Of a stretch of DNA of 64,000 nucleotides, positions 34,385 through 42,334 are shown piece by piece. The stretch comes from Elusimicrobiales bacterium. GTDB taxonomy: Bacteria > Elusimicrobiota > Elusimicrobia > Elusimicrobiales > UBA9959. The stretch lies in NCBI GenBank assembly GCA_028688015.1, contig JAQTZB010000001.1, positions 661,663 through 725,662 of the forward strand. The letters run 5' to 3'. Below the pieces are notes generated by a model. It made no database searches, was not told the DNA's origin, and saw nothing but the letters and a program-made list of their open reading frames with translations. Position 1 is the first letter of the stretch, and the number at the start of each line of letters is the position of its first letter. A program made the translations under genes and the position numbers.

Positions 34385-35902
34385 ATGGTTGACATTAATA
34401 AGCCGGACCCGAAGATACTGGTGATCAGGATGTCCTCGCTGGGCGACATCATCCTGACCGCCCCGGTTTTCCGCAACCTGAAGGCCAAGTGGCCTGGCGC
34501 CAGACTGGAGATCCTGGTCAAGCCGCAGTTCCTGGGCGCAGTCTCCAAAAGCGCCTTCATCGACCGGGCCATCCCTTTCACGGGCCTCCCCTCCGCCCTG
34601 CGCGAGGTGAACGCCGCTCGCTATGACGTCATCATAGACCTCCACGACACGCCGCGCAGCCGGCTGATCTCCCTGCTCGCGGCCGCGCCGGTAAAGCTGC
34701 GCTACCGCAAGGCTTCGCTGGCCCGCCGCCTTTTCGTCGGGCTGCGCATCCCCAGCCCGGCCCTGGAAAAGCACACCCTCGACCGCTACCTCGAGCCGCT
34801 CGCGGCGCTAGGCGTCCCGGTAGTACACCCAGGCCCCGAACTGGGCGACTGGGCCCCAGGCGGCGCCCGGGCGGAGCTGAAGAGGGGCCCGCTCAAGATC
34901 TGCCTGCTGCAGACCGCCTTCCTCGGAGACTGCGTGCTCACACTGCCCCTCCTTAAGAAGCTGCGAGAGGCCTTCCCGGACGCGGCGGTCACGGTGGTGA
35001 CGCGCCCAGAAACCGCGGGCATCTTCGCGGCTGCCGGCCTCGCCGCCGAGATCATCGAGGACAGGAAGAAGACGGCGGCCTCCGGCTTCGCCGAATTCAG
35101 CCGGCTGACCGGCGAGCTTCGCGAGCGCAAGTTCGACGCCGCCATCATCCCCCACCGCTCGCTGCGCAGCGCGCTGCTGGCCTGGCGCGCGGGCATCCCG
35201 GTGCGCGTGGGCTTCTCCTCCAGCGCAGGCCGGGCGCTGCTGACGCACCGCGTCCCCTTCTCCTGGCTGCTTCACGACGTCGAGCGCAACCTCGCCCTGC
35301 TCTCGCCTCTGGCCGAGAACCTTAAGTCCCCTTTTCCCGGCCTGCGCCGCGACGCAGGCGCGCCCTACGGCCCGCAGGACGGCGTGATAGCGGGCATAAA
35401 CGCCGGCTCCGCCTGGCCCACCAAGCGCTGGCCCGCCGAGAACTGGGCCCGCCTGATAAGGCGACTCACCGCCGAGCGCCCCGGCAAGGTGCTGCTGGTG
35501 GGCGGCCCCGGAGAGAAAGACTGGAACGCGGAGATAGAGCGGCTGGCCGGGCCCGAGCGCTGCCTGAACCTGACCGGCAAGACCACCATGCCGGAACTGA
35601 TGGAGGCTATCCGCCCGCTCAAGGTCTTCATCTCCAACGATTCCGGCCCCATGCATATCGCCGCCGCCCTCGGCGTGCCGGCGGTGGGCGTGTTCGGGCC
35701 CACCACCCGCGAGCTCGGCTTTTTCCCCTACGGACCCGGCAACAGGGTCGTCGAGACCCCGCTGGCCTGCAGGCCCTGCGCCCTGCACGGCTCCAGGAAA
35801 TGCCCGCGCGGGCATTTCCTCTGCATGCGCCTGCTGACCGTGGACGAGGTTTTCAGTGCCGCGCAGGCTTGCCGCGCCAAAACAGGAGGAACAGCCAAAT
35901 GA
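34385..35902 (+). CDS. GT9-family (ADP-heptose:LPS heptosyltransferase-like) protein with duplicated N-terminal domain
   Basis: A 505-residue GT9 protein, longer than the usual 340-360. Residues about 10-155 form one N-terminal Rossmann half (ILVIRMSSLGDIILTAP ... YDVIIDLHDT). At about 163 a second N-terminal half begins (KICLLQTAFLGDCVLTLP), continuing into a full C-terminal donor-binding half with INAGSAWPTKRWP near 338, KVLLVGGPGEKDW and FISNDSGPMHIAAALG near 420. The second unit is therefore a complete heptosyltransferase-like enzyme, probably adding heptose to LPS core, preceded by an orphan half-domain. The first gene of a long LPS cluster; probably a leaderless start. Confidence 0.85.
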   Translation: MVDINKPDPKILVIRMSSLGDIILTAPVFRNLKAKWPGARLEILVKPQFLGAVSKSAFIDRAIPFTGLPSALREVNAARYDVIIDLHDTPRSRLISLLAAAPVKLRYRKASLARRLFVGLRIPSPALEKHTLDRYLEPLAALGVPVVHPGPELGDWAPGGARAELKRGPLKICLLQTAFLGDCVLTLPLLKKLREAFPDAAVTVVTRPETAGIFAAAGLAAEIIEDRKKTAASGFAEFSRLTGELRERKFDAAIIPHRSLRSALLAWRAGIPVRVGFSSSAGRALLTHRVPFSWLLHDVERNLALLSPLAENLKSPFPGLRRDAGAPYGPQDGVIAGINAGSAWPTKRWPAENWARLIRRLTAERPGKVLLVGGPGEKDWNAEIERLAGPERCLNLTGKTTMPELMEAIRPLKVFISNDSGPMHIAAALGVPAVGVFGPTTRELGFFPYGPGNRVVETPLACRPCALHGSRKCPRGHFLCMRLLTVDEVFSAAQACRAKTGGTAK

Positions 35903-36711
35903 TCATAGCAACCGCGGTAATAATTCTGCTGGGCCTGCTCGCCTTCAGCGCCCGCTGGACCTGGTGGCGCTCCCCGGCGCCGGGCCTGAAGGTGCTGTGC
36001 TACCATAAAGTAGGCGTACCGCCGCCGGGGTCCAGGCTCAAGGAACTCTGGGTCAGCGCCGGGAAGTTCCGCGCGCAGGTAAAATACCTGCTCGACAACG
36101 GCTACACTACCCTCTTCTTCTCAGACCTCAAGAAGCTGCATGACACTGGCGCGCCCCTGCCGGAGAAGTCTGTGCTGATCACCTTCGACGACGGCTATGA
36201 GAACAACTACTCCGTGGCCTGGCCCATCCTCAAAGAACTCGGCGCCAAGGGCAACATCTTCGTGGTCTACAATACCATGGGCAAGACCAACCTGTGGCAC
36301 AACCCCGCCTCCGAGGCCTGGGTCAACATGGCCACGCTGGCCCAGCTCAAGGAGATGCAGGACAGCGGCGTGATGGAGTACGGCTCCCACACGATGAACC
36401 ATCCCCACCTCTCGGCGCTGAAGCTCGAGGACGCCGCCTGGGAGATGGCCGAATCCAAGCGCCAGCTGGAGGCGGCCTTCGGCCGCGAGATGTGCGCGTT
36501 CGCCTATCCCTACGGAGACGGGGCCTACGCCCCGGCCATCAGGGAGAAGGCCCTCGAAGCGGGCTACACTTTCGACTTCAGCTTCAGACAGGGCAAAACC
36601 CCCTGGCCCTGGGACCGCGCCGGCGCAACCATCGACCGCCTCTTCATCCGCGGCGGCGACAATAACTGGGACCTGGCCCTGCAGCTCAAGTGCGGCGCTT
36701 CAAGGCTGTAA
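35899..36711 (+). CDS. Polysaccharide deacetylase (NodB/CE4) family protein
   Basis: A 270-residue membrane-anchored CE4-type deacetylase. After one N-terminal TM segment (about 3-18) come KVLCYHKVG near residue 30, the catalytic motif 1 [10 protein letters not shown] near 92, motif 2 [11 protein letters not shown] near 165 (metal His pair) and motif 3 [10 protein letters not shown] near 200. Such enzymes remove N- or O-acetyl groups from glycans in the periplasm or cell wall. ATG at 35899 overlaps the preceding stop codon and follows AGGAGGA by about 8 nt. Inside the LPS cluster it may modify the LPS core or O-chain, but peptidoglycan is an alternative substrate. Confidence 0.88.
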   Translation: MIIATAVIILLGLLAFSARWTWWRSPAPGLKVLCYHKVGVPPPGSRLKELWVSAGKFRAQVKYLLDNGYTTLFFSDLKKLHDTGAPLPEKSVLITFDDGYENNYSVAWPILKELGAKGNIFVVYNTMGKTNLWHNPASEAWVNMATLAQLKEMQDSGVMEYGSHTMNHPHLSALKLEDAAWEMAESKRQLEAAFGREMCAFAYPYGDGAYAPAIREKALEAGYTFDFSFRQGKTPWPWDRAGATIDRLFIRGGDNNWDLALQLKCGASRL

Positions 36712-36722
36712 GGTCTTCTTTG

Positions 36723-36728
36723 TATAAT
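36723..36728 (+). promoter_or_regulatory. Putative internal -10 box before the DUF4254 pair
   Basis: TATAAT in the 38-nt gap after the deacetylase gene, with GAGGTG (36739-36744) as a ribosome binding site ahead of the ATG at 36750. It would allow separate expression of the downstream LPS genes. Confidence 0.5.
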
Positions 36729-36749
36729 AATAGACGCGAGGTGACCATA

Positions 36750-36953
36750 ATGAAAGATTTACAGCATATCGGCAAACTGGTGAGCGAACTGGCCATGACC
36801 AACACCGAGCTCTGGCACGAGGAAGACAAGGCCCGCGTGGGCGACGTGCCGGCGATCGCGGCCGCCAAGAAGAACATAGACAAGCTCAACCAGAAGCGCA
36901 ACGACCTGATAGAGCGCATCGACGAGAAGGTGCTGGAGGCCGTCAATGGCTGA
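36750..36953 (+). CDS. DUF4254-like N-terminal half (separate gene)
   Basis: A 67-residue helical protein matching the first half of DUF4254 proteins: [13 protein letters not shown] followed by [21 protein letters not shown]. In Bacteroidota, DUF4254 is one protein of roughly 200 residues, usually encoded next to LPS glycosyltransferases, and its function is unknown. Here the reading frame ends at 36953 and the second half begins in a different frame with an 8-nt overlap. The ATG at 36750 has a GAGGTG ribosome binding site. An upstream in-frame extension exists but is not needed. Confidence 0.72.
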   Translation: MKDLQHIGKLVSELAMTNTELWHEEDKARVGDVPAIAAAKKNIDKLNQKRNDLIERIDEKVLEAVNG

Positions 36954-37227
36954 GACCGTAGGCAGCCTGGCCGACAAGATCAGCATCATCCAGCTCAAGA
37001 TCTTCCACATGCGCGAGCAGCTGCAGCGCAAGGACGCCCCCGACGAGCATAAAACGGCCTGCGCCGCGAAGCTGGACGTGATGGCGGTACAGCTCAGGGA
37101 CCTCGAGGACGAGATGACGCAGCTCGTCTCCGACGTGATAGCGGGCAAGGTGAAGCTCAAGATCTACCGCCAGTTCAAGATGTACAACGACCCCCGCTAC
37201 CGCGCGAAGCCGGCACCGCAGCAATAA
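36946..37227 (+). CDS. DUF4254-like C-terminal half (separate gene)
   Basis: A 93-residue helical protein matching the second half of DUF4254: [17 protein letters not shown], then an [13 protein letters not shown] helix, and the family-typical end [12 protein letters not shown]. It starts at an ATG lying inside the last codons of the preceding gene (36946), in the +1 frame relative to it. The overlap and intact start codon favour a true split with translational coupling; a frameshift in an originally fused gene, or in the assembly, would look similar. The two products could pair as a helical complex. Function unknown. Confidence 0.75.
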   Translation: MAETVGSLADKISIIQLKIFHMREQLQRKDAPDEHKTACAAKLDVMAVQLRDLEDEMTQLVSDVIAGKVKLKIYRQFKMYNDPRYRAKPAPQQ

Positions 37228-37278
37228 ACGGCGAGCCCGCCCCCGCCGAAGCTGACAGTAACCTCCGAGTTTAACAAC

Positions 37279-38226
37279 ATGGGACCTGGAATATTGATTA
37301 TCGTATACAAAGGCATCGGCGACGTGCTGCTGACGACGCCGCTGCTGCGCGCCCTGAAAACCGCCATCCCGGATTCCCGCTTATATTTCCTCACGCGCCG
37401 CCCCTCCCTCAAGGTGCTGCGCGGCAACCCCCGCCTCGACGGGGTCTTCTGCCGCGAAGACAGCCCCCTAGGGGCCATCCGCGCCGCCGGCATAGACATC
37501 ACCTTCGACTACATGCGCTCCACCTCCTCCGGCTTCTACGCCCTTTTCTCCGGCGCCGGCAAGCGTCTCGCTTTCAAGTTCGGCGCCGGCCGCCTCTGGC
37601 ACAACATCCTGCCCGAGAAGAAGCCCGGGGCCGGCTACACCGTCTACGACCGCCTGCAGCTGCTGGAGCCGCTGGGCATCCCCCCCGCGGGCCATGAACT
37701 GGAACTTAACTTCGCCCCGGAAAATGCGGCCAGGGCCGACGCCTTCCTGGCCGCCTCCGGAGTGCGCCCCGGAGACTTCACCGTCACCCTGGACATCACC
37801 AGCCCGCGCGACCACCGCCGCTGGGCCCCGGAAAATTTCGCCCGCCTCGCCGACGGTTTGACCAGGGACTTTGGCGCGCGCGTGGTCTTCCTCTGGGGCC
37901 CCGGCGAACTGGAGTACGTGAAAGCGGCCATGGCCTCGGCTTCCATGCCGCACCTGCTCTGCCCGGACTTCGACCTGCTTGACCTGGCCGCCCTGCAGAA
38001 ACGCGCCGCACTGCACTGCGGCACCAGCTCGGGCCCCATGCACCTGGCCGTCAGCCAGGGCGCGCCGACCTTCACCATCTACGCCCCGCAGAATTCCCCG
38101 CAGAGCTGGAGCCCCCCCGGCCCCAGGCACGCCTGGGTGCAGGGCGAGCTGGCCGCGCTGCCTTTCGAGACCGCCTGGGACCGGCTCCGCGCCCACGTGG
38201 AAACGCTGAAGAAGGTGCAGTCATGA
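37279..38226 (+). CDS. GT9-family glycosyltransferase (heptosyltransferase-like)
   Basis: A 315-residue protein of the LPS heptosyltransferase family, with N-terminal LIIVYKGIGDVLLTTPLLRAL near residue 5-25 (the GDVL loop contacts the acceptor) and C-terminal ALHCGTSSGPMHLAVSQGAPT near 250, where the canonical DSGP motif is changed to SSGP. The acceptor and donor are not determined; a core heptose or another sugar is plausible. It overlaps lpxK by 4 nt (ATGA). The Asp-to-Ser change in the donor-site motif is a point to note, because that Asp helps bind the ADP-heptose in characterised enzymes. Confidence 0.85.
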   Translation: MGPGILIIVYKGIGDVLLTTPLLRALKTAIPDSRLYFLTRRPSLKVLRGNPRLDGVFCREDSPLGAIRAAGIDITFDYMRSTSSGFYALFSGAGKRLAFKFGAGRLWHNILPEKKPGAGYTVYDRLQLLEPLGIPPAGHELELNFAPENAARADAFLAASGVRPGDFTVTLDITSPRDHRRWAPENFARLADGLTRDFGARVVFLWGPGELEYVKAAMASASMPHLLCPDFDLLDLAALQKRAALHCGTSSGPMHLAVSQGAPTFTIYAPQNSPQSWSPPGPRHAWVQGELAALPFETAWDRLRAHVETLKKVQS

Positions 38227-39326
38227 CCGCTTTCTCCCCGGAAAAGACCCGCGATGCGCTGCGCCGGGGCGCCCCGGGCCGCCTGCTGCTGGGGCTCATG
38301 TCGTTCGCGTATTCCGGAGGCATCGCCGCGCGCCGGCTCCTCTACGCCAAGGGCGTGCTGCGCAGCCGCCGCCTGCCCGCGCCCGTGATCTGCTTCGGCA
38401 ACATTTCCTCCGGCGGCACAGGCAAAACCTCCACCGTGGTCACCGCCGCCATGGAGCTAGCGCGCTCCGGCCGCAGGCCGGCCGTGCTCCTGCGCGGCTA
38501 CAAGCGCCGCGTCCCCGCTGCCACAGTGACCATCCTCGCCAAGGGCCGCCCGGCCACACTCGACGAGGCCGGAGACGAGGCGTTGATGCTTTACCGCCTG
38601 CTGGAACCCGCCGGGGTACCCGTAGTGGTCTCGTCGGACCGTTTCGCCTCAGGCACCGCCGCCGTCTCGGAATTGGGCGCGGACATCCTGCTGATGGACG
38701 ACGGCTTCCAGCACTTCGCCGTGCAACGCGACGCGGACATCGCCCTGGTCAACGCCACCGCCCCCTTCTCCTCCGACAGGGTATTGCCCGCCGGCAACCT
38801 GCGCGAGCCGGCCGCCGGCCTGGCCCGGGCAAAGGCCGTGATCATCACCCACTGCGAGCAGGTCCCGCAGGACGCCGTGGATGCGCTGCGCGCCGATATA
38901 AAGCGCTGCGCCCCGGCGGCTGAGATCATCGAGAGCATGCACGCCCCTGAAACTTTCATAGACCCGGCCACCGCCTCCCAGGTGGACCTGGGCGCCCTGA
39001 AGGGACGCGAGGCGGTGGCCCTCTCCGGCATCGGCGACCCTGATTCCTTCGAAGGTGTGCTGAAGAAGATGAAGATAAACCTGAAGCAGATCTGGCGCTA
39101 CCCCGACCACTACGCCTATACCGAGCAGGACCTGGCCGCCGCGAACCAGGCCCGGTGCGGCCTGCCGCTGATCACCACCTACAAGGATTTCGCCCGCTTC
39201 CCCCCGGGCTGGCAGGACCTGCTGGGCGGCGGGGTGCTGATCCTCTCGGTCAAGATAGTATTCCTCTGCGACGGATGGATAAAACTGATGCGCATAGTCG
39301 ACAGCGCCGGCAGGGAGAACGCCTGA
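38223..39326 (+). CDS. lpxK: Tetraacyldisaccharide 4'-kinase
   Basis: A 367-residue inner-membrane-associated kinase that phosphorylates the 4' position of the lipid A disaccharide. An N-terminal hydrophobic helix region (about 18-38) precedes the P-loop GNISSGGTGKTSTV near residue 59, LLRGYKRR near 90, GDEALML near 118 and the LMDDGFQHF motif near 158 with the catalytic Asp. Length is slightly above the usual 330. The following gene starts inside its stop codon. Together with waaA it shows that full lipid A-Kdo is made. Confidence 0.94.
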   Translation: MTAFSPEKTRDALRRGAPGRLLLGLMSFAYSGGIAARRLLYAKGVLRSRRLPAPVICFGNISSGGTGKTSTVVTAAMELARSGRRPAVLLRGYKRRVPAATVTILAKGRPATLDEAGDEALMLYRLLEPAGVPVVVSSDRFASGTAAVSELGADILLMDDGFQHFAVQRDADIALVNATAPFSSDRVLPAGNLREPAAGLARAKAVIITHCEQVPQDAVDALRADIKRCAPAAEIIESMHAPETFIDPATASQVDLGALKGREAVALSGIGDPDSFEGVLKKMKINLKQIWRYPDHYAYTEQDLAAANQARCGLPLITTYKDFARFPPGWQDLLGGGVLILSVKIVFLCDGWIKLMRIVDSAGRENA

Positions 39327-39922
39327 TGCGCGCCTGGCCCCCGAAAGTAACAAAGGGCCCGCCGGTCCCCACGGCCTACCTCGACCGCGACGGCACCATT
39401 AACCGGGACAAAGCGGGCTCCTATGTCCTCAAACTTTCGCAGCTCAGGATCTACGCCAAGGCCCCCGCGGCCGTGAAACTTCTCAACGCCAAGGGCTACC
39501 GCGTGGTGGTGCTCACCAACCAGTCCGCCGTCGGGCGCGGCTATATGACAATGGCCGCCTCCCGCGCGATAAACCTGAAGATGGTGCGCGAGCTGCGCCG
39601 CGCCGGCGCCGTTGTGGATGCCGTCTATTTCTGCCCCCACGCCCCGGAAGCAGGGTGCGCCTGCCGCAAGCCGAAGCCGGGACTGATAAAGGAGGCGGCC
39701 AAGGATCGCCGGGCCGACCTGGCGCGCTCGTTCATGGCCGGCGACAAGAAGTGCGACCTGGACCTGGCGCGCAACGCCGGGATAGCGGGCCGCCTGGTCC
39801 TGACCGGACAATGGCGCGCCTCGCTGGGCCCCGCGGCCGCGAAAAAAGGTTTGAAAGATCTGCTTACCCTCGCCCGCGCGCTGCCCGACGTCAGCGGCGG
39901 CCCAAAAAGGAAATTACGGTGA
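39326..39922 (+). CDS. gmhB: D,D-heptose 1,7-bisphosphate phosphatase-like HAD protein
   Basis: A 198-residue HAD-superfamily phosphatase of the GmhB/HisB-N type, which removes the C7 phosphate of heptose 1,7-bisphosphate in ADP-heptose synthesis. D20 and D22 of AYLDRDGTIN are the nucleophile and acid; LTNQSAVGRGYMT near residue 70 and MAGDKKCDLDLARNAG near 138 complete the active site. The GmhB zinc loop CPHAPEAGCACRKPKPG (around 105-121) is present with its Cys and His ligands. The start at 39326 lies in the lpxK stop codon. HldA, acting upstream in the same pathway, is encoded 2 kb downstream. Confidence 0.9.
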   Translation: MRAWPPKVTKGPPVPTAYLDRDGTINRDKAGSYVLKLSQLRIYAKAPAAVKLLNAKGYRVVVLTNQSAVGRGYMTMAASRAINLKMVRELRRAGAVVDAVYFCPHAPEAGCACRKPKPGLIKEAAKDRRADLARSFMAGDKKCDLDLARNAGIAGRLVLTGQWRASLGPAAAKKGLKDLLTLARALPDVSGGPKRKLR

Positions 39923-40470
39923 AAAAACGCATACTCGTCTCGCAGATAGTCACGCTGCTGCTGCTGGTCATAACGCGCCCCGAGAGCTGGCCCCTGTTCT
40001 GGGCCGGCCTCGCCGTGATGGCGCTGGGCCAGGCTGTGCGCCTCGCCGCCAGCGCGGCCATCGTAAAATCCAAGACGCTCACGACCACGGGGCCCTACGC
40101 CGCCGTGCGCAACCCGCTCTACCTCGGCACCATGATCATGACCGCCGGACTGCTGATCATGCTCTCTGCCCCCTCGAAGCCGCTGCTGACGGCCGGCGCC
40201 TGGGCTTTCGCCGCCGCCGCCTTCGGGTGGATCTACTACGTCACCATAAAGGCCGAAGAGGCCTTCCTGCTCTCCGTCTACGGCGCCGAGTTCGAGAAGT
40301 ACAAGCTGGCCGCCCCGGCCATCCTGCCCTGCCTGAGCGGCGTCACCGGCTTCTTCGACAGCGGCGCCTACTCCGCCGAGGTTTTCCGCAAGAACAAGGA
40401 ATGGCGCGGCCTGACCGCTTCGGTAGCGCTGACCCTCCTGGTAGCCGCCCGCATCAAGTATGGTTTTTAA
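39919..40470 (+). CDS. Isoprenylcysteine carboxyl methyltransferase (ICMT)-like membrane protein
   Basis: A 183-residue membrane protein, with TM segments near residues 5-22, 25-42, 70-90 and 92-110, of the ICMT/phospholipid methyltransferase superfamily. The diagnostic GPYAAVRNPLYLG motif is near residue 58, and the EEAFLLSVYGAEFEKY segment, part of the SAM-binding C-terminus, is near 112. The start is GTG at 39919, overlapping the GmhB stop by 4 nt. The substrate is unknown. Being embedded in an LPS cluster suggests a lipid or glycolipid target, but superfamily members have very different acceptors. Confidence 0.82.
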   Translation: MKKRILVSQIVTLLLLVITRPESWPLFWAGLAVMALGQAVRLAASAAIVKSKTLTTTGPYAAVRNPLYLGTMIMTAGLLIMLSAPSKPLLTAGAWAFAAAAFGWIYYVTIKAEEAFLLSVYGAEFEKYKLAAPAILPCLSGVTGFFDSGAYSAEVFRKNKEWRGLTASVALTLLVAARIKYGF

Positions 40471-41263
40471 GCTGCTCTTCCTGCTGGCGCTGGCCCGCCC
40501 GGCGGCGGCTGAAGAGAAGCTGCTGGAGCATCCTTACTGGAGCCTGCCCGCCTCCTCCGCCCCGGCCGCGGCCGGCGCCCTGGTCAGCGGGGAATTCCTC
40601 GAGTACGACATTTACTGGGGCCTTATCTACGTCGGGCGCTCCTATCTTAAGATAGAACGTACCGTAGATATTTCCTCCCGGCCGGCCTGGCACATAATTT
40701 CGGAGGCCAAGTCCGGCTCCTTCATCAACAATTTCTACAAGGTGGCGGACCGCAACGACGCCTGGATGGACGCCCAGGACCTCTCCTCTTACGGCTATTA
40801 CAAGAAGATCCAGGAGGGCGGCCATTTCTTCAACGAGTGGGTCATTTTCGACGGGCCTGGCAAGCGCTATTACGGCCGCAAGATGAACAAGAAGCGCCAG
40901 CCCGCCGACTTCGAGGGCGTCCTGGACGGCCCGGTCAACGACGTGCTCTCGGCGCTGTACCGCATCCGCACCATGCAGATCGGGCCACGCCAGACAGTGG
41001 AACTGGCCGTGAACACCAAGCGCAACTGGCGCATCTCCATCAAGTCCGGGAAGAGCGAGAAGATCTCCACCCCCTACGGCAAGAAGAAGTGCATGCTGTT
41101 CGAGCCGATGGCGGGCGAGGAAGGCATCTTCGTGGCGAAGGCCGGCAAGCGCATGCTGGTCTGGATCACCGAGGACGAACTGCGCCTCCCGATGCTGCTG
41201 AAAGCCGAGATCTTCATAGGGTCCGTCACCGCCAAACTGGTGCGCCGCACTGTAGTTCCCTGA
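40460..41263 (+). CDS. DUF3108 domain protein
   Basis: A 267-residue secreted protein with a signal peptide (about 1-18, ending PAAAEE) and a DUF3108 domain: GEFLEYDIYWGLIYVG near residue 45, KSGSFINNFYKVADR near 85 and YKKIQEGG near 115, DVLSALYRIRTM near 160. DUF3108 proteins are beta-rich periplasmic proteins of unknown function often encoded near LPS or lipoprotein genes. It overlaps the methyltransferase gene by 11 nt and is the last gene before the hldA promoter, so it ends the first sub-operon. Confidence 0.85.
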   Translation: MVFKLLFLLALARPAAAEEKLLEHPYWSLPASSAPAAAGALVSGEFLEYDIYWGLIYVGRSYLKIERTVDISSRPAWHIISEAKSGSFINNFYKVADRNDAWMDAQDLSSYGYYKKIQEGGHFFNEWVIFDGPGKRYYGRKMNKKRQPADFEGVLDGPVNDVLSALYRIRTMQIGPRQTVELAVNTKRNWRISIKSGKSEKISTPYGKKKCMLFEPMAGEEGIFVAKAGKRMLVWITEDELRLPMLLKAEIFIGSVTAKLVRRTVVP

Positions 41264-41305
41264 ACCCGCCCCCTCCGCGGCCTTCCGCCGCTTTGCATTG
41301 CTTTG

Positions 41306-41311
41306 TATAAT
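41306..41311 (+). promoter_or_regulatory. -10 box directly before hldA
   Basis: TATAAT ends 9 nt before the hldA ATG (41321). No Shine-Dalgarno sequence fits in the gap (TATCTATATT), so the transcript would be leaderless or nearly so. An in-frame TTG at 41303 overlaps this box and is rejected as the start. Confidence 0.6.
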
Positions 41312-41320
41312 ATCTATATT

Positions 41321-42334
41321 ATGACAAAGGCTGGTTTTAAGCGGCTTTCATCCATCGTGTCCAATTTCAAAGGCCTCAGGATCGCCGTGTTCGGCGACCT
41401 GATGCTCGACCGCTACGTCAAAGGCTCCGTCAAGCGCATCTCGCCCGAGGCCCCGGTTCCGGTGGTGCGCGTCACCTCCGAATCCTCCGTCTGCGGCGGC
41501 GCCGCCAACGTGGCCGTGAACCTGGCCGCCCTGGGCGCCGAGCCCGTCCTGGTCTCGGTCGCCGGTCGCGACCAGGCCGCCGAAGAGCTGTCCTCGCTGC
41601 TGGCCGCCGCCGGCGTCCCCGCCGGGGCGCTGGTGCGCGACGGCGCCTTCCGCACCATCGAGAAGACCCGCGTCATTGCCGAGCATCAGCAGGTAGTGCG
41701 CTTCGACCGCGAGTTCCCTGCCCTGCTCGGGCCCGCCGCCAAGCGCGCGGCGCTCGCCTCGCTGGCCGATGTCCTCAAGGACGGGTGCGGCGCCCTGATA
41801 CTTTCCGACTACGGCAAGGGCCTGCTGGAGCCCGCCACCATCAAGGCCGCCATAGCCCTGGCCGCCAAGCGCGGCGTCCCGGTCTTCGTCGACCCCAAAG
41901 TGGAGCACTTCCAGCTCTACCGCGGCGTGGCCTGTATCACCCCCAACACCGCCGAGGCCTATGGCGGCATGCGCCTCACCCAGAAGGACGGCCAGCCGGC
42001 CGCCGAGGACCTGGGCCGGGCCATCATGAAAAAGCTCTCGCTCCGTACGCTGCTGATCACCCAGGGCGAGCACGGCATGACCCTTTTCGTCCGCAAGGGC
42101 GCCGCGATAGCGCCCGTCCACATCCCCACCCGCGCGCGCGAGGTCTTCGACGTGACCGGCGCCGGGGACACTGTGATCTCGACGCTCGCCCTCACCTGGG
42201 CCGCCGGCGCGGCCCCCGAAGAGGCCGCCCTGGCGGCCAACTTCGCGGCCGGCATCGTGGTGGCCAAGCTCGGCACCGCCTCGGCGAGCGTGGAAGAGCT
42301 GCTCGACAGCGCAAAATCATGGCTGACTGCTTAA
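41321..42334 (+). CDS. hldA: D-glycero-beta-D-manno-heptose-7-phosphate kinase
   Basis: A 337-residue PfkB-family sugar kinase equivalent to the first domain of bifunctional HldE (RfaE1). It should phosphorylate heptose 7-phosphate at C1 using ATP. Markers are IAVFGDLMLDRYVKGSVKRISPEAP (the GDLMLDRY part), CGGAANVAVNLAALG near residue 55, a DYGKGLL segment near 165 and the C-terminal DVTGAGDTV near 280 with the catalytic Asp. The adenylyltransferase domain of HldE is not fused here and is not found in the window, nor are GmhA or HldD. It overlaps kdsB by 16 nt. Confidence 0.92.
   Translation: MTKAGFKRLSSIVSNFKGLRIAVFGDLMLDRYVKGSVKRISPEAPVPVVRVTSESSVCGGAANVAVNLAALGAEPVLVSVAGRDQAAEELSSLLAAAGVPAGALVRDGAFRTIEKTRVIAEHQQVVRFDREFPALLGPAAKRAALASLADVLKDGCGALILSDYGKGLLEPATIKAAIALAAKRGVPVFVDPKVEHFQLYRGVACITPNTAEAYGGMRLTQKDGQPAAEDLGRAIMKKLSLRTLLITQGEHGMTLFVRKGAAIAPVHIPTRAREVFDVTGAGDTVISTLALTWAAGAAPEEAALAANFAAGIVVAKLGTASASVEELLDSAKSWLTA

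Noticed and set aside
41785..42318. N-terminal extension of kdsB covering most of hldA
   Set aside because: The added residues are hldA read in another frame; CMP-Kdo synthetases start a few residues before the IPARY motif, as with ATG at 42319.
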